Shown piece after piece: positions 32,933 to 42,723 of a stretch of DNA of 49,771 bases. Under the pieces are notes generated by a model. That model was not told the DNA's origin and ran no database searches. It worked only from the letters and a program-made list of their open reading frames with translations. Position 1 is the stretch's first letter; every line of letters starts with the position of its first letter. Where the stretch lies: positions 1-49,771 of the forward strand of contig CACYFZ010000019.1 in NCBI GenBank assembly GCA_902773835.1. Reading direction: 5' to 3'. Made by a program: the position numbers and the translations under genes. The stretch comes from an uncultured Eubacteriales bacterium. GTDB taxonomy: Bacteria; Bacillota; Clostridia; Peptostreptococcales; Anaerovoracaceae.

Positions 32933-34201
32933 ATGAGTACAGAAAGAAAATTTGATGTAGCAATAATAGGCGGCGGAGCATCAGGCCTCGCTGCAGCGAT
33001 AGAACTCAGAATGAATTCTCCTGAGATTGATGTTCTGGTTATTGAAAAAATGCCCGAACCGGGTCGCAAACTAAGGGCTACGGGAAGCGGACGTTGCAAC
33101 ATAACGAATGAAAATGCAGGAGGATATGAGCGCATAATGCACTTCTTTTCTCTGATTGGTCTAGTTACCAGGAGGTACAATAACGGACTGGTATATCCGT
33201 ATTCCGAATCCGCGGCAGATGTCGTGACGCTGCTTACGGACAGGGCTAATTACCTCGGATGTGAGATAGCATGTTCAGAGGAAGTCGTTTCAATAAAGAA
33301 TAACGAATCCGCAGATAATAGGTTTGAGATAGAATCAGTCAAAAAAACTGCGAGTGGAGATAAACGCATCACCACTCAGGCAGATTATGTGATACTGGCA
33401 AGCGGAGGAAAAGCAGGGCCGAGTTACGGCACTACGGGCGACGGTTATTCACTTGCCAAGAGCCTGGGACACAGTGTAGTAACTCCCGTGCCCGCTCTTA
33501 CGGGCATAGAATGTGCGGAATGGGACGGTTCCGAAGAACCTGACGCACACAGTCTGGCAGGAACCAGAACTGCAGGCGTGGTATCACTATTTAAAAAAGG
33601 AACGCCTAACTCGGACCCGCTCTTTATAGAGGAGGGTGAGATTCAGTTTACGAAATACGGCCTATCCGGAATATGCGTATTCAACACAACAAGACATATG
33701 AGATTTGATAGAGAAAAAGGAGAGAGTTTAAGCGACTTTTCCGTTAAAATCAATCTCTTCCCGGAGGGCAACTTTGAAGAATATGTTTTCGTAATGCATC
33801 AGAGCGCTTTCGCTCTGAGGCCTATTAAAAAACTCCTGTCAACTCTCTTTAAGGCTCCTCTGGCGGAGTATGTCCTTAGAAGAATAGGTGATGAAATAGC
33901 GGAAAAACCCGTGGCGGATCTCGATCTTGAAGAAATAAAATCAATAGGCAATGTGGTACATGAACTCGAATTCCATCCGGTTAAATTAAGAGGGTGGAAG
34001 GATGCGCAGATGACATCCGGCGGAATATGCATGGATGAGATAAACAAGGCGGTGTTTGAATCAAAATTGGTTAAAGGCCTGTATATTACCGGAGAAGTTG
34101 CAGACAGAGATTATCCTTGCGGCGGGTTTAATCTCAGTAACGCCTGGATTACCGGTTTGGTTGCGGCAGACGATATATCCAAAGATATAGCTAAGAAATG
34201 A
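32933..34201 (+). CDS. NAD(P)/FAD-dependent oxidoreductase, HI0933/YhiN family
   Basis: A 422-aa flavoprotein. FDVAIIGGGASGLAAAIEL is the FAD-binding Rossmann motif. GRKLRATGSGRCNITNE is diagnostic for the HI0933/YhiN family, and TSGGICMDEI plus DYPCGGFNLSNAWITGLVAA form the C-terminal FAD contact. The physiological substrate is unknown. There is no obvious Shine-Dalgarno: the ATG is 11 nt after a TATAAT at 32916-32921, so a near-leaderless transcript is possible. The next flavoprotein gene overlaps it by 4 nt. Confidence 0.92.
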   Translation: MSTERKFDVAIIGGGASGLAAAIELRMNSPEIDVLVIEKMPEPGRKLRATGSGRCNITNENAGGYERIMHFFSLIGLVTRRYNNGLVYPYSESAADVVTLLTDRANYLGCEIACSEEVVSIKNNESADNRFEIESVKKTASGDKRITTQADYVILASGGKAGPSYGTTGDGYSLAKSLGHSVVTPVPALTGIECAEWDGSEEPDAHSLAGTRTAGVVSLFKKGTPNSDPLFIEEGEIQFTKYGLSGICVFNTTRHMRFDREKGESLSDFSVKINLFPEGNFEEYVFVMHQSAFALRPIKKLLSTLFKAPLAEYVLRRIGDEIAEKPVADLDLEEIKSIGNVVHELEFHPVKLRGWKDAQMTSGGICMDEINKAVFESKLVKGLYITGEVADRDYPCGGFNLSNAWITGLVAADDISKDIAKK

Positions 34202-35733
34202 AGTACAGATTATCTCAGATAAAAACGGATATTGAATTTCCGATGGAGAATCTCCCCGAGGTAGCAGCGAAAATGCTGCATATCGACAGAGGGGAGATTT
34301 TGGAGTGGGAAATAAGACGCAAGTCTATAGACAGCAGAAAAAAACCGGACGTTAAATACGTATACACCATAGACTTCACATGCAGGAAAAAACTGAAACC
34401 GGGAAGAAATAAGAATCTGATTATCCCGGAAGATGACGTTATTGAAATGACCTCGGAAATTGACGGTTCTTCGCTGAACGGAAGGATTGTAGTGGTGGGT
34501 ACAGGACCTGCAGGATTATTTGCTGCGCTGGAACTGGCCAAGGCAGGGCTCAGACCACTGGTCATAGAGAGAGGGTCGATGATGTCGAAAAGAGTCAGCG
34601 CCGTGGATCGATTCAAAAAGGAACGGCTGCTGGACCCTGAGACTAATATGCTGTTTGGAGAAGGGGGTGCCGGGACTTTTTCAGACGGCAAACTGGCAAC
34701 AGGCATAAAAGACGGTCTTATCAGGCAGGTTTTGACAGAGTTTAAAGAGGCGGGAGCACAGGAAGAAATAATGTATATGGCTAAGCCGCACATTGGTACG
34801 GACGTGCTCAGGAAAGTAATAGTAAACCTCCGAAAAAAAATAGAATCGATGGGAGGAGAGTTCTTCTTTGATACCAAACTGGAATCCTTTCTCGTAGAAG
34901 ACGGCCGACTTTCAGCCGTAAAAGTCAAGAATGAGAACAAAGAATATGATATAGACTGCGAAGCTCTGGTTCTTGCCATAGGGCACAGTGCAAGAGATAC
35001 TTTTAAAATGGTAAAAGAAACAGGTCTTGATATGCAGCAAAAGGCTTTTTCCATCGGCGTCAGAATGGAGCATCCGCAGAGCCTTATTGATGAGGCTCAG
35101 TACGGTGTTGAAAATGTCGGCAAACTTCCGCCTGCTGACTATAAAATAAACTATAAAGCCTCAAACGGAAGAGGAGTTTATTCCTTCTGCATGTGTCCCG
35201 GAGGCGAAGTTGTGGTTTGCTCAACTGCGGAGGATGAACTATGCGTGAACGGAATGAGCAATTCAAAAAGGGACAGCGGAACTGCTAACAGCGGCATACT
35301 CTGTGATGTTAGGACAGAGGACTTCGGAAGCGACGATGTACTGGCGGGAGTCAGGTTCCAGGAAAAATATGAGAGATTGGCCTTTGAAAACGGAGGGGGA
35401 GACTATAATCCTCCGAAGTGCAGCATGGAGGACTTTTTAAATGAAAAAGGAGCCGCCGTTATTAACTCTCTTCCGCGCTTTGCATCTGATGCCATAATCG
35501 AGGCTGTACCGGAATTCGGACGAAAGATAAAAGGATACGACAATCCCGAAGCCGTGATTACCGCAGTAGAAACAAGAAGCTCATCTCCGGTGAGAATCCT
35601 CAGAGATGAGCACGGTGAAAGCAATATTAAAGGAATATATCCCGCCGGCGAAGGTGCGGGCTATGCAGGCGGTATAACTTCTGCTGCTTGTGACGGAATC
35701 AGAGCTGCAAGAAATATTATTTCTCGACTTTAA
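34198..35733 (+). CDS. FAD-dependent dehydrogenase-like protein (COG2509 type)
   Basis: A 511-aa protein. A small N-terminal domain (about 1-95, YRLSQIKTDIEFPMENLPEV) precedes a Rossmann FAD domain, GRIVVVGTGPAGLFAALELAKAG. NMLFGEGGAGTFSDGKLATG and the C-terminal YPAGEGAGYAGGITSAACDGIRAA are hallmarks of the uncharacterised COG2509 flavoproteins. ATGA overlap with the preceding flavoprotein gene implies coupled translation and possibly joint function. Its 3' end overlaps the convergent deaminase gene by 17 bp. Confidence 0.92.
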   Translation: MKYRLSQIKTDIEFPMENLPEVAAKMLHIDRGEILEWEIRRKSIDSRKKPDVKYVYTIDFTCRKKLKPGRNKNLIIPEDDVIEMTSEIDGSSLNGRIVVVGTGPAGLFAALELAKAGLRPLVIERGSMMSKRVSAVDRFKKERLLDPETNMLFGEGGAGTFSDGKLATGIKDGLIRQVLTEFKEAGAQEEIMYMAKPHIGTDVLRKVIVNLRKKIESMGGEFFFDTKLESFLVEDGRLSAVKVKNENKEYDIDCEALVLAIGHSARDTFKMVKETGLDMQQKAFSIGVRMEHPQSLIDEAQYGVENVGKLPPADYKINYKASNGRGVYSFCMCPGGEVVVCSTAEDELCVNGMSNSKRDSGTANSGILCDVRTEDFGSDDVLAGVRFQEKYERLAFENGGGDYNPPKCSMEDFLNEKGAAVINSLPRFASDAIIEAVPEFGRKIKGYDNPEAVITAVETRSSSPVRILRDEHGESNIKGIYPAGEGAGYAGGITSAACDGIRAARNIISRL

Positions 35734-36214
35734 AGTTTAAAACGATTTCGTCTATTTCAGGTTCCATTCTGGTAAGCTTTACTCCTGCGGCATTAAGAAG
35801 CATTTTGGAAGCTTTTACGCCGGGAGTATCTGCATATTTATCCGAAAGATATACGATCTCTTTAATACCTGACTGGATAATTGCCTTGGCACATTCATTA
35901 CAAGGGAAGAGGTCCACGTATATCTTGGATCCGTTGAGATCTTTTCCCTGAGCGTTCAATATCGCATTCAGTTCCGCGTGAACAACATACGGATATTTGG
36001 TAGTTTCACCTTCTCTGTCCCATGGAAATTCATCGTCTGAACATCCTTTAGGAAATCCGTTATACCCCGTAGTAAGTATCACATTGTTCTGATCAACTAT
36101 GCAGGCCCCTACCTGAGTGCTGGGGTCTTTACTTCTTTTGGCAGCTAATATAGAAACGCCCATGAAGTATTCATCCCAGCTGATATAATTATCTCTTTTT
36201 TTAGTCTTGCCCAT
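35717..36214 (-). CDS. comEB: dCMP deaminase-family protein (ComEB-like)
   Basis: A 165-aa zinc-dependent deaminase of the ComEB/dCMP deaminase type. HAELNAILNA provides the zinc His and catalytic Glu, and PCNECAKAII the two zinc cysteines. YNGFPKGCSDDEFPW is typical of dCMP deaminase. It would convert dCMP to dUMP, feeding the same pool as dut and the ribonucleotide reductase. AAGGAGG precedes the ATG. It is monocistronic and convergent with the flavoprotein pair. Confidence 0.93.
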   Translation of the reverse strand: MGKTKKRDNYISWDEYFMGVSILAAKRSKDPSTQVGACIVDQNNVILTTGYNGFPKGCSDDEFPWDREGETTKYPYVVHAELNAILNAQGKDLNGSKIYVDLFPCNECAKAIIQSGIKEIVYLSDKYADTPGVKASKMLLNAAGVKLTRMEPEIDEIVLNFKVEK

Positions 36215-36261
36215 AACAGAAAATGCCTCCTTATTGCTATGATTTTACATTATTCTAAACC

Positions 36262-36291
36262 TTGAAGAAAACCCGACTTTGATGTTAAAAT
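36262..36291 (+). promoter_or_regulatory. Probable promoter of the DUF2207-typA unit
   Basis: TTGAAG at 36262-36267 and TAAAAT at 36286-36291 with an 18-bp spacer. Confidence 0.55.
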
Positions 36292-36330
36292 ACGTGTCGG
36301 TTATGCTTATTTATAAGCGGAACAAAAAGC

Positions 36331-38232
36331 ATGAAGAAAAAAGAATTTACAAAGAACAGAATAGCGGTGATAATTGCGCTTGCATTTATTGCAACAGCGC
36401 TCATCTTTTGCTTCGGAAAAACTCAAATTGCAAATGCTGAAGATAACCCGAGTGTCGAGGAAAGATTGGCCGTAGACAGCGGTGCCGTGCCCGATGATGC
36501 CGTGGCCGGAGGAGCATTCGAAGTAACTGATTACGCTATGAATATAGAAGTCGGAAAAGACCATTCCTATAATGTCGTCGAGGATGTATCCGTTAATATT
36601 CCTACGAAGGTTCAAGAAATAAGTTTCTCCCTCCCGAACGGAAATTTTCACATGGACGAGGTTGATGTGGAGGATACGGCTTATAGCGTTAACCTTGCCT
36701 CAGGTGCCAACACGGTCACTATTACCGATATTGACAAATTGGAAGAGGGAAGACATACCTATAAGATAAAATACAGAATTCAGGAATTTGAAGACAGGAA
36801 TGCCTCTACAGATATGTTCTACTTCACGGCGCTGCCGCCTGAGTGGAAACAACCTGTTACTAAAGTAAAAATAACTGCAAGTTTTCCTGATGACTTCCCG
36901 TGGGATGATATGCAATGTTATGCAGGACAGTTCGGCGTTGAGGATGTTAACAACAGAGTTTCATTCGATGCTGATGAATCGTCCAAAACCGTAAGTATTA
37001 CCGGAGAGAAATTGCCTGAAAACTACGGAATAACTCTTAAGGCTGAACTCCCTGACGGATATTGGAAAGGGGCTCTGAACGGCAGCTGGGTCTTAATTGC
37101 CATACCATGCATAATGGGAGGAATACTCCTGCTTCTCGCTTTGCTCTGGCTCTTCGGCGGAAAAGACCCGAGGGTAGAGAAAACGAATGAAACAAAGCCT
37201 TTGGAAGGTATCGTTCCCGCTGAAATCGGATATATCTTCAACGGAGAAGTCAGCATAAGAGATATCCTGATGATTATCATATACTTTGCCAGGAAGGGAT
37301 ACCTCAGAATAAGTGAATATGAACCTAAGCGATACAGGCTATTCAGAAAGGAAGAACCTGCAGAGGAAGAAAAGTATTATCGCAATGCATACAACACTCT
37401 GTTCGAAGACATCTATCAAGACAGGGCCGTTCAAATGGAGGATCTGGGAGAGAGGCTCATGAGAGTTCGGGATGCCATAGGCGACGACATAGCAGCAGGC
37501 TATTCCGGTGCGGAGAACTCTTCCTTTACACCGCTTTCCAGAATGTTCAGATATATCAGTGCAGGCTTTTTGGCTGCCGGGCTGGGCATTGTTAATGCTC
37601 TTTCCTACAGGTATAAATACCTCCCGATTCAGTATGTCGAGAGTTTGGCTGTAGCGGCATTGGTCGGAATTGCGATTTATATCTTCTGTAAGGCAATCGA
37701 CAAAAGAGAGTCTGAGACGGATGAGGATAATCGTACCATGGAAGTAATCTCAGCAATTGTGCTATTGGCTTGCATCGCATATGTTGCATCAGGGGCGTAT
37801 AAGAGGACCGGCAGCATTACGGTAACACTGGCACTGACGGCGGCCGCAGTATTCTCCCTTGTCTTCATAAGCATTATGAGAGCAAGGGGAAAGGACAATG
37901 CTGAGCTGGTAATGAGGATAAGACAACTCAGAAACTTCATCTATCATCCGGATCCGACAGTATTGGTTCAGAATTATATCCAAGACAGGGAATATTATTA
38001 TGACATGCTCCAATACGCTCTGACCAACGGAGCAGAGGAGTCGTGGGCTGAATACTTTCTTACACTTGATGTTCCGGAGCCTGATTGGTATTCAGATGAT
38101 ATCGAAGGTCACGCCTTCTCTAATCTCAGAGAGGACATGACTACAGTCGACTATGCGAGAGACTTAAAGACATTCATGAGAACTATAGAAACAGCGTTTG
38201 CCGATTTGATGAGACGCAATCGCAGGAGATAA
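36331..38232 (+). CDS. DUF2207-domain membrane protein
   Basis: A 633-aa protein of the DUF2207 family. An N-terminal signal peptide (about 1-37, ending QIANAED) is followed by an extracytoplasmic beta-rich domain with TDYAMNIEVGKDHSYNVVEDVSVNIP. A membrane span lies at about 250-272 (WVLIAIPCIMGGILLLLALLWLFGG). Then comes the cytoplasmic segment PAEIGYIFNGEVSIRDILMIIIYFARKGYL, characteristic of the family, with four further spans around 405-530. The ribosome site is weak. Function is unknown in all bacteria. typA starts 6 nt downstream. Confidence 0.88.
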   Translation: MKKKEFTKNRIAVIIALAFIATALIFCFGKTQIANAEDNPSVEERLAVDSGAVPDDAVAGGAFEVTDYAMNIEVGKDHSYNVVEDVSVNIPTKVQEISFSLPNGNFHMDEVDVEDTAYSVNLASGANTVTITDIDKLEEGRHTYKIKYRIQEFEDRNASTDMFYFTALPPEWKQPVTKVKITASFPDDFPWDDMQCYAGQFGVEDVNNRVSFDADESSKTVSITGEKLPENYGITLKAELPDGYWKGALNGSWVLIAIPCIMGGILLLLALLWLFGGKDPRVEKTNETKPLEGIVPAEIGYIFNGEVSIRDILMIIIYFARKGYLRISEYEPKRYRLFRKEEPAEEEKYYRNAYNTLFEDIYQDRAVQMEDLGERLMRVRDAIGDDIAAGYSGAENSSFTPLSRMFRYISAGFLAAGLGIVNALSYRYKYLPIQYVESLAVAALVGIAIYIFCKAIDKRESETDEDNRTMEVISAIVLLACIAYVASGAYKRTGSITVTLALTAAAVFSLVFISIMRARGKDNAELVMRIRQLRNFIYHPDPTVLVQNYIQDREYYYDMLQYALTNGAEESWAEYFLTLDVPEPDWYSDDIEGHAFSNLREDMTTVDYARDLKTFMRTIETAFADLMRRNRRR

Positions 38233-38238
38233 AAACAG

Positions 38239-40122
38239 ATGGCAGATAAGCAAAAGATTATAAATATAGCAGTAATAGCGCATGTAGATGCGGGTAAATC
38301 CACTTTGGTGGATGCACTTCTCGCACAGTCTCATGTATTCAGAGACAATGAGCAGGTGGTTGATTGCGTGATGGACTCAGATGCGATCGAAAGAGAGCGA
38401 GGCATCACGATTTACTCAAAGAACTGCTCCATAATGTATAAAGATTACAAGATTAATATTGTGGACACTCCGGGACACGCAGACTTCAGTTCCGAGGTGG
38501 AGCGCATTATGAAGACCGTGGACACGGTCATTCTTCTTGTGGATTCGAGCGAAGGACCTATGCCGCAGACAAGATTCGTTCTCAGCAAGTCCCTGGCACA
38601 GGGTATCAATCCGATTCTCTTCATCAACAAGATAGATAAGAAGGATGCCAGAATCGATGAGGTAGTAGATGAAGCATACGAACTCTTCATGGATCTGGAA
38701 GCCAATGATGAGCAATTGGATTTCCCTATTCTATACGGAATTGCCAGACAGGGTATTGCCGTAAACGAACCTGAAGATGTTGAGAAAATAAGCATAGGTG
38801 AAGGAGATCAGAAGATAAAGAAGTCGCCGAAGGGATACGGCGGATTGAATATAGAGCCTCTACTTGAGTGCATCGTAAATCACTGCGATCCATATCCTGA
38901 TTTCGATGACGAGCCGCTTCAGATGCAGGTATCTACACTTGCATACGATGACTATATCGGACGTCTCGGAATCGGAAGAGTGACAAGAGGCACCATCAAG
39001 GAAGCTCAGCAGGTGGCCGTAACAAAGGAGGACGGCTCTGTTGAGAAGTGTAGGATTAATCAGATATTTGTATATAAAGGACTGTCCAGGGTGGCTGTTC
39101 CTGAGGCCAGGAGCGGAGACATTGTGGTAGTGTCCGGTATTTCGGATATTTCTATCGGAGAGACCATATGTGATCCGGAACATCCGGAATCACTCGGAGA
39201 GATAAGCATAGAAGAGCCGACTCTTTCCATGAATTTCATGGTCAATTCATCTCCTGAAGCCGGAAAGTCCGGCAAGTATGTCACATCAAGACATATCAGA
39301 GAGAGACTGAATAAAGAACTTGAAGTTAACGTAGGACTTCTGGTGGAAGACACGGAATCCACGGATTCATTCAAAGTCTCCGGAAGGGGAGAGCTCCACC
39401 TTTCGATTCTTATCGAAAACATGCGTCGTGAAGGATATGAACTTGCGGTTTCAAAGCCTGAGGTAGTCATCAAGCGAGGAGAGATGGGAGAGAAACTGGA
39501 GCCGGTAGAAGAAGTTGTTATAAGCGTTCCGGATGAGTACACCGGTCCTGTAATATCCAAACTTAATCTCAGAAAGGGCATGATGAGCGAGATGATGAGC
39601 GAAGGTAACGGATATTCTCGCATAGTATACACCGCTCCTACCAGAGGTCTGATGGGATACAGAACCGAGTTCATAAACGACACTCACGGAGAGGGAACAA
39701 TGGTAAGACGCTTCGCGGGCTTTGAGCCATGGAAGGGAGATATACCATCAAGAATAAACGGAGTTGCCGTTGCACAGGAAGCAGGAAGCTGCACGGCATA
39801 TGCTATCTTCACAATTCAGGAGAGGGTGCAGATGTTCGTGGCGCCGCAGGATCACGTTTATGAGGGACAGATAGTCGGGATGAACGCCAGGTCCGAAGAC
39901 ATGGTAGTCAATCCTTGCAGAGCTAAGAAAGCTACCAACATGAGAGCGGCAGGGTCGGATGACACTATCAAGCTGACTCCGCCGAGGACATTCACTCTGG
40001 AAGAAGCTCTTGAATTTATCGATGATGATGAGCTGGTGGAAGTAACTCCCGATGCAATAAGACTCAGGAAGAAGCTCCTGACGGAGCTTGAGAGGCGTAA
40101 AGCTGCCAATAAAAGCAAATAG
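38239..40122 (+). CDS. typA: Ribosome-associated GTPase TypA/BipA
   Basis: A 627-aa translational GTPase that binds the ribosome like EF-G and aids 50S assembly and stress growth. G1 is AHVDAGKST, G2 RERGITIYSKN, G3 DTPGHADF and G4 NKIDKKDA. Domains with ESTDSFKVSGRGELHLSILIENMRREGYEL and GLMGYRTEFINDTHGEG are typical. The Ala-Gly-Lys-Ser G1 and SSEVER (instead of GGEVER) fit a clostridial subgroup and keep the P-loop intact. It ends at a strong terminator. Confidence 0.97.
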   Translation: MADKQKIINIAVIAHVDAGKSTLVDALLAQSHVFRDNEQVVDCVMDSDAIERERGITIYSKNCSIMYKDYKINIVDTPGHADFSSEVERIMKTVDTVILLVDSSEGPMPQTRFVLSKSLAQGINPILFINKIDKKDARIDEVVDEAYELFMDLEANDEQLDFPILYGIARQGIAVNEPEDVEKISIGEGDQKIKKSPKGYGGLNIEPLLECIVNHCDPYPDFDDEPLQMQVSTLAYDDYIGRLGIGRVTRGTIKEAQQVAVTKEDGSVEKCRINQIFVYKGLSRVAVPEARSGDIVVVSGISDISIGETICDPEHPESLGEISIEEPTLSMNFMVNSSPEAGKSGKYVTSRHIRERLNKELEVNVGLLVEDTESTDSFKVSGRGELHLSILIENMRREGYELAVSKPEVVIKRGEMGEKLEPVEEVVISVPDEYTGPVISKLNLRKGMMSEMMSEGNGYSRIVYTAPTRGLMGYRTEFINDTHGEGTMVRRFAGFEPWKGDIPSRINGVAVAQEAGSCTAYAIFTIQERVQMFVAPQDHVYEGQIVGMNARSEDMVVNPCRAKKATNMRAAGSDDTIKLTPPRTFTLEEALEFIDDDELVEVTPDAIRLRKKLLTELERRKAANKSK

Positions 40123-40135
40123 AGCATAAGAAATG

Positions 40136-40161
40136 AAGAGATGCCAAACGGCATCTCTTTT
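40136..40161 (+). terminator. Terminator after typA
   Basis: AAGAGATGCC/GGCATCTCTT with an AAAC loop, followed by T residues. Confidence 0.92.
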
Positions 40162-40234
40162 ACTATTAACAAACTGTATCTTATATATCATTTTCTTCAC
40201 TTTTAACTCCCATACCAAAGTGCTATCATTTATA

Positions 40235-40260
40235 TGTGGGCGAAGATTCGCCGGGACACA
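40235..40260 (+). other. Leader hairpin of iorAB
   Basis: GGCGAA/TTCGCC (about 40239-40252), flanked by TGTG and CACA, about 30 nt before the iorA start. It lies in the likely 5' leader, and its role is unknown. Confidence 0.4.
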
Positions 40261-40292
40261 TTTTTCTGCTTTTAAGATGGAGGAATGAAAAT

Positions 40293-42071
40293 ATGAAAGT
40301 AATAATGTCCGGAAATGAAGCAATCGCACGCGGTGCATATGAAGGCGGCGCACGCTTTGCTTCCGCATATCCGGGAACACCGAGTACTGAAATACTCGAG
40401 AACATGCCTCAGTACGGAGAGAATATCTATTCCGAATGGGCGCCTAATGAGAAGGTGGCTACTGAAGCTGCCATAGGCGCATCCATCGCGGGCGTGAGAT
40501 CGCTTTGTGCTATGAAGCATGTAGGAATGAACGTGGCTGCAGATCCTATCTACACCTTTGCATACACCGGTGTTACCGGAGGTTTCGTAATGGTAGTAGC
40601 GGACGATCCGGGTCAGCACAGTTCTCAGAACGAGCAGGATAACAGAAATCAGGCTAAAGGAGCTAAACTTCTCTGCCTGGAGCCATCCGATTCACAGGAA
40701 GCACTCGACTTTACCAAGAAGGCGTTTGCCTTGTCCGAGGAGATGGACATGCCCGTTCTCATGCACGTCACCACTCGTATATGCCACTCCAAGTGCATCG
40801 TGGAGACAGGGGAGAGAACGGAGGCCGGCGTTCCCGATTTTGAGCCGAAGATAAAGAAATACGTAACGGCGCCTGCAAATGCCAAGGTCTTAAGAGCCAC
40901 GCTGGAAGAGAGACTTGCCAAGGCTGAGGAATTTGCTTGCAACAGTGAGTTCAACAGAGTTGAGATGCACAGCACAGAGATCGGTGTTATTACATGCGGA
41001 GTTTCTTATCAGTATGCAAGAGAGACTTTCGGAGATGACGCATCATATCTGAAACTCGGCATCGTAAATCCTCTGCCGGACAAACTTATAAAAGATTTCT
41101 GCAGCAAGGTGGATAAGGTGTACATCGTAGAGGAGATGGATCCTTATCTGGAAGAGCATGTAAAATCGCTCGGCATTGAGTGCACCGGAAAGGACGTTAT
41201 TCCTAAGTTCGATGAGCTCAATACAGATATAGTCCGAAAGGCCTTCCTCGGAACTGAGCCTGAGACATATAAGAGCGATGTTCAGACTGTGGTAAGACCG
41301 CCGGCACTTTGCGCAGGCTGCCCTCACAGAGGACTCTTCTACGAACTTGCCAAGAAGAAAAACATCATGATTACAGGAGACATAGGATGCTATACCCTGG
41401 GCATGGCGCCTCCTCTCGGAGCTCTTCATACATGTATATGCATGGGAGCATCCATTTCGCAGGGACACGGAGCTTCCAAAGCATTAAAGGATGCCGGTAA
41501 AGATACTAAGGTTGTATCCGTAATCGGAGATTCGACATTCTTCCATACCGGTGTTAACTCACTTATGGATGTCGTTTACAACGGGGGGACCAACCTCAGC
41601 ATCATACTTGACAACAGAATCACCGGCATGACAGGTCATCAGCAGAATCCGGGAACAGGATATACTCTGATGGGTAATGAAGCCCCTGAGGTGGACATCC
41701 CTGCTCTCTGTAAAGCTATAGGTATTAAAGAAGAGAACATTATCACGGTAAATCCTAATCACCTCGATGAGGTAAAGGATGCTCTCGATAAGCTTCTTCC
41801 TAAGGAGGAGCCTTGCGTACTCATCACAAGATGGCCTTGCGTACTTAAGAAATTCAGCCCTCAGGATCTCGATGAGTTCCCGACACTGCATAAAACACAG
41901 TGCGAGATAGATCAGGACAAGTGTAAGAACTGCAAGATGTGCGTTAAGACAGGTTGCCCTGCACTCATTTCGACAAAGGACAATGTAAAGATTGACAGGA
42001 CTTCCTGCAACGGATGTACGGTCTGTAAGCAGGTTTGCCCATTCGATGCTATAGAGGAGGTGACACTGTAA
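40293..42071 (+). CDS. iorA: Indolepyruvate ferredoxin oxidoreductase alpha subunit
   Basis: A 592-aa IorA. With IorB it oxidatively decarboxylates aryl pyruvates from aromatic amino acids to acyl-CoA, reducing ferredoxin. The N-terminal pyrimidine domain (GNEAIARGAYEGGARFASAYPGTPST) and the thiamine-diphosphate domain (GDIGCYTLG, GDSTFFHTG) are followed by two 4Fe-4S clusters: CKNCKMCVKTGC and CNGCTVCKQVCP. GGAGG at 40279 sets the ATG at 40293. Its stop overlaps the iorB start. Confidence 0.97.
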   Translation: MKVIMSGNEAIARGAYEGGARFASAYPGTPSTEILENMPQYGENIYSEWAPNEKVATEAAIGASIAGVRSLCAMKHVGMNVAADPIYTFAYTGVTGGFVMVVADDPGQHSSQNEQDNRNQAKGAKLLCLEPSDSQEALDFTKKAFALSEEMDMPVLMHVTTRICHSKCIVETGERTEAGVPDFEPKIKKYVTAPANAKVLRATLEERLAKAEEFACNSEFNRVEMHSTEIGVITCGVSYQYARETFGDDASYLKLGIVNPLPDKLIKDFCSKVDKVYIVEEMDPYLEEHVKSLGIECTGKDVIPKFDELNTDIVRKAFLGTEPETYKSDVQTVVRPPALCAGCPHRGLFYELAKKKNIMITGDIGCYTLGMAPPLGALHTCICMGASISQGHGASKALKDAGKDTKVVSVIGDSTFFHTGVNSLMDVVYNGGTNLSIILDNRITGMTGHQQNPGTGYTLMGNEAPEVDIPALCKAIGIKEENIITVNPNHLDEVKDALDKLLPKEEPCVLITRWPCVLKKFSPQDLDEFPTLHKTQCEIDQDKCKNCKMCVKTGCPALISTKDNVKIDRTSCNGCTVCKQVCPFDAIEEVTL

Positions 42072-42646
42072 TGAAAGAAGTTAAGAACATCCTCCTGGTA
42101 GGAGTAGGCGGACAGGGGACCATACTGGCCAGTAAGATTCTGACAAGCGGCCTGATGAAGGCTGGCTATGACGTAAAGATGAGTGAGATTCACGGAATGT
42201 CGCAAAGAGGCGGCTCCGTTTCCACTCAGGTCAGATATGGTGAGAAGGTGTATTCCCCTATTGTAGGCAAGGGGTCGGCAGATGTAATCGTCGCCTTTGA
42301 AGAGATGGAGGCCCTAAGGTGGCTGGATCATCTCAAGATTGGCGGCACTATGGTTATAAATGACTACAGGATTCAACCTGTTCCGGTTAATCTCGGAATG
42401 GCTGAGTATCCGGAAGGCATCATTGAACACCTGAAAGGCATATGCGACGTTAAAGCTTTCAAGGCAGCTGAGATTGCCACAGAGCTCGGAAATCCTAAGG
42501 CCATGAATATCGTTCTGCTGGGAGCCCTCGTTAAGTCCATGGACGGACTCGATGACATCGACTGGGATGCCGAGATAGAGGCCAATGTAAAGCCTAAATT
42601 CGTAGAGCTTAACAAGAAAGCCTTTCACGCCGGATATAGTCTGTAA
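42071..42646 (+). CDS. iorB: Indolepyruvate ferredoxin oxidoreductase beta subunit
   Basis: A 191-aa IorB, the gamma-domain partner of IorA. NILLVGVGGQGTILASKIL and MSEIHGMSQRGGSVSTQVRYG are the family motifs. The ATG at 42071 overlaps the iorA TAA (TAATG) with GGAGGTG upstream, so it is translated by coupling; a longer frame upstream runs through the ferredoxin end of iorA and is rejected. It completes the enzyme that feeds aryl-acetyl-CoA and reduced ferredoxin into energy metabolism. Confidence 0.96.
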   Translation: MKEVKNILLVGVGGQGTILASKILTSGLMKAGYDVKMSEIHGMSQRGGSVSTQVRYGEKVYSPIVGKGSADVIVAFEEMEALRWLDHLKIGGTMVINDYRIQPVPVNLGMAEYPEGIIEHLKGICDVKAFKAAEIATELGNPKAMNIVLLGALVKSMDGLDDIDWDAEIEANVKPKFVELNKKAFHAGYSL

Positions 42647-42690
42647 ATTATTGCTTAAGCTATCCGCATAGGCTACAAACTATCAATCAA

Positions 42691-42720
42691 AGGGGGACGG
42701 TTCAGTCAGAACCGCCCCCT
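42691..42720. terminator. Terminator between iorB and buk
   Basis: AGGGGG-A-CGGTTC pairs with GAACCGCCCCCT with one bulged A. It lies between two convergent genes and may serve both. Confidence 0.75.
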
Positions 42721-42723
42721 ACA

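Noticed and set aside
34215..35054. 279-codon minus-strand frame opposite the COG2509 flavoprotein
   Set aside because: Serine- and leucine-rich antisense shadow of a clear FAD-binding protein.
38239..38300. TypA P-loop with DAGKS instead of DHGKT as a broken GTPase
   Set aside because: All G motifs are intact and the DAGKS version appears to be a normal variant among clostridial TypA proteins.
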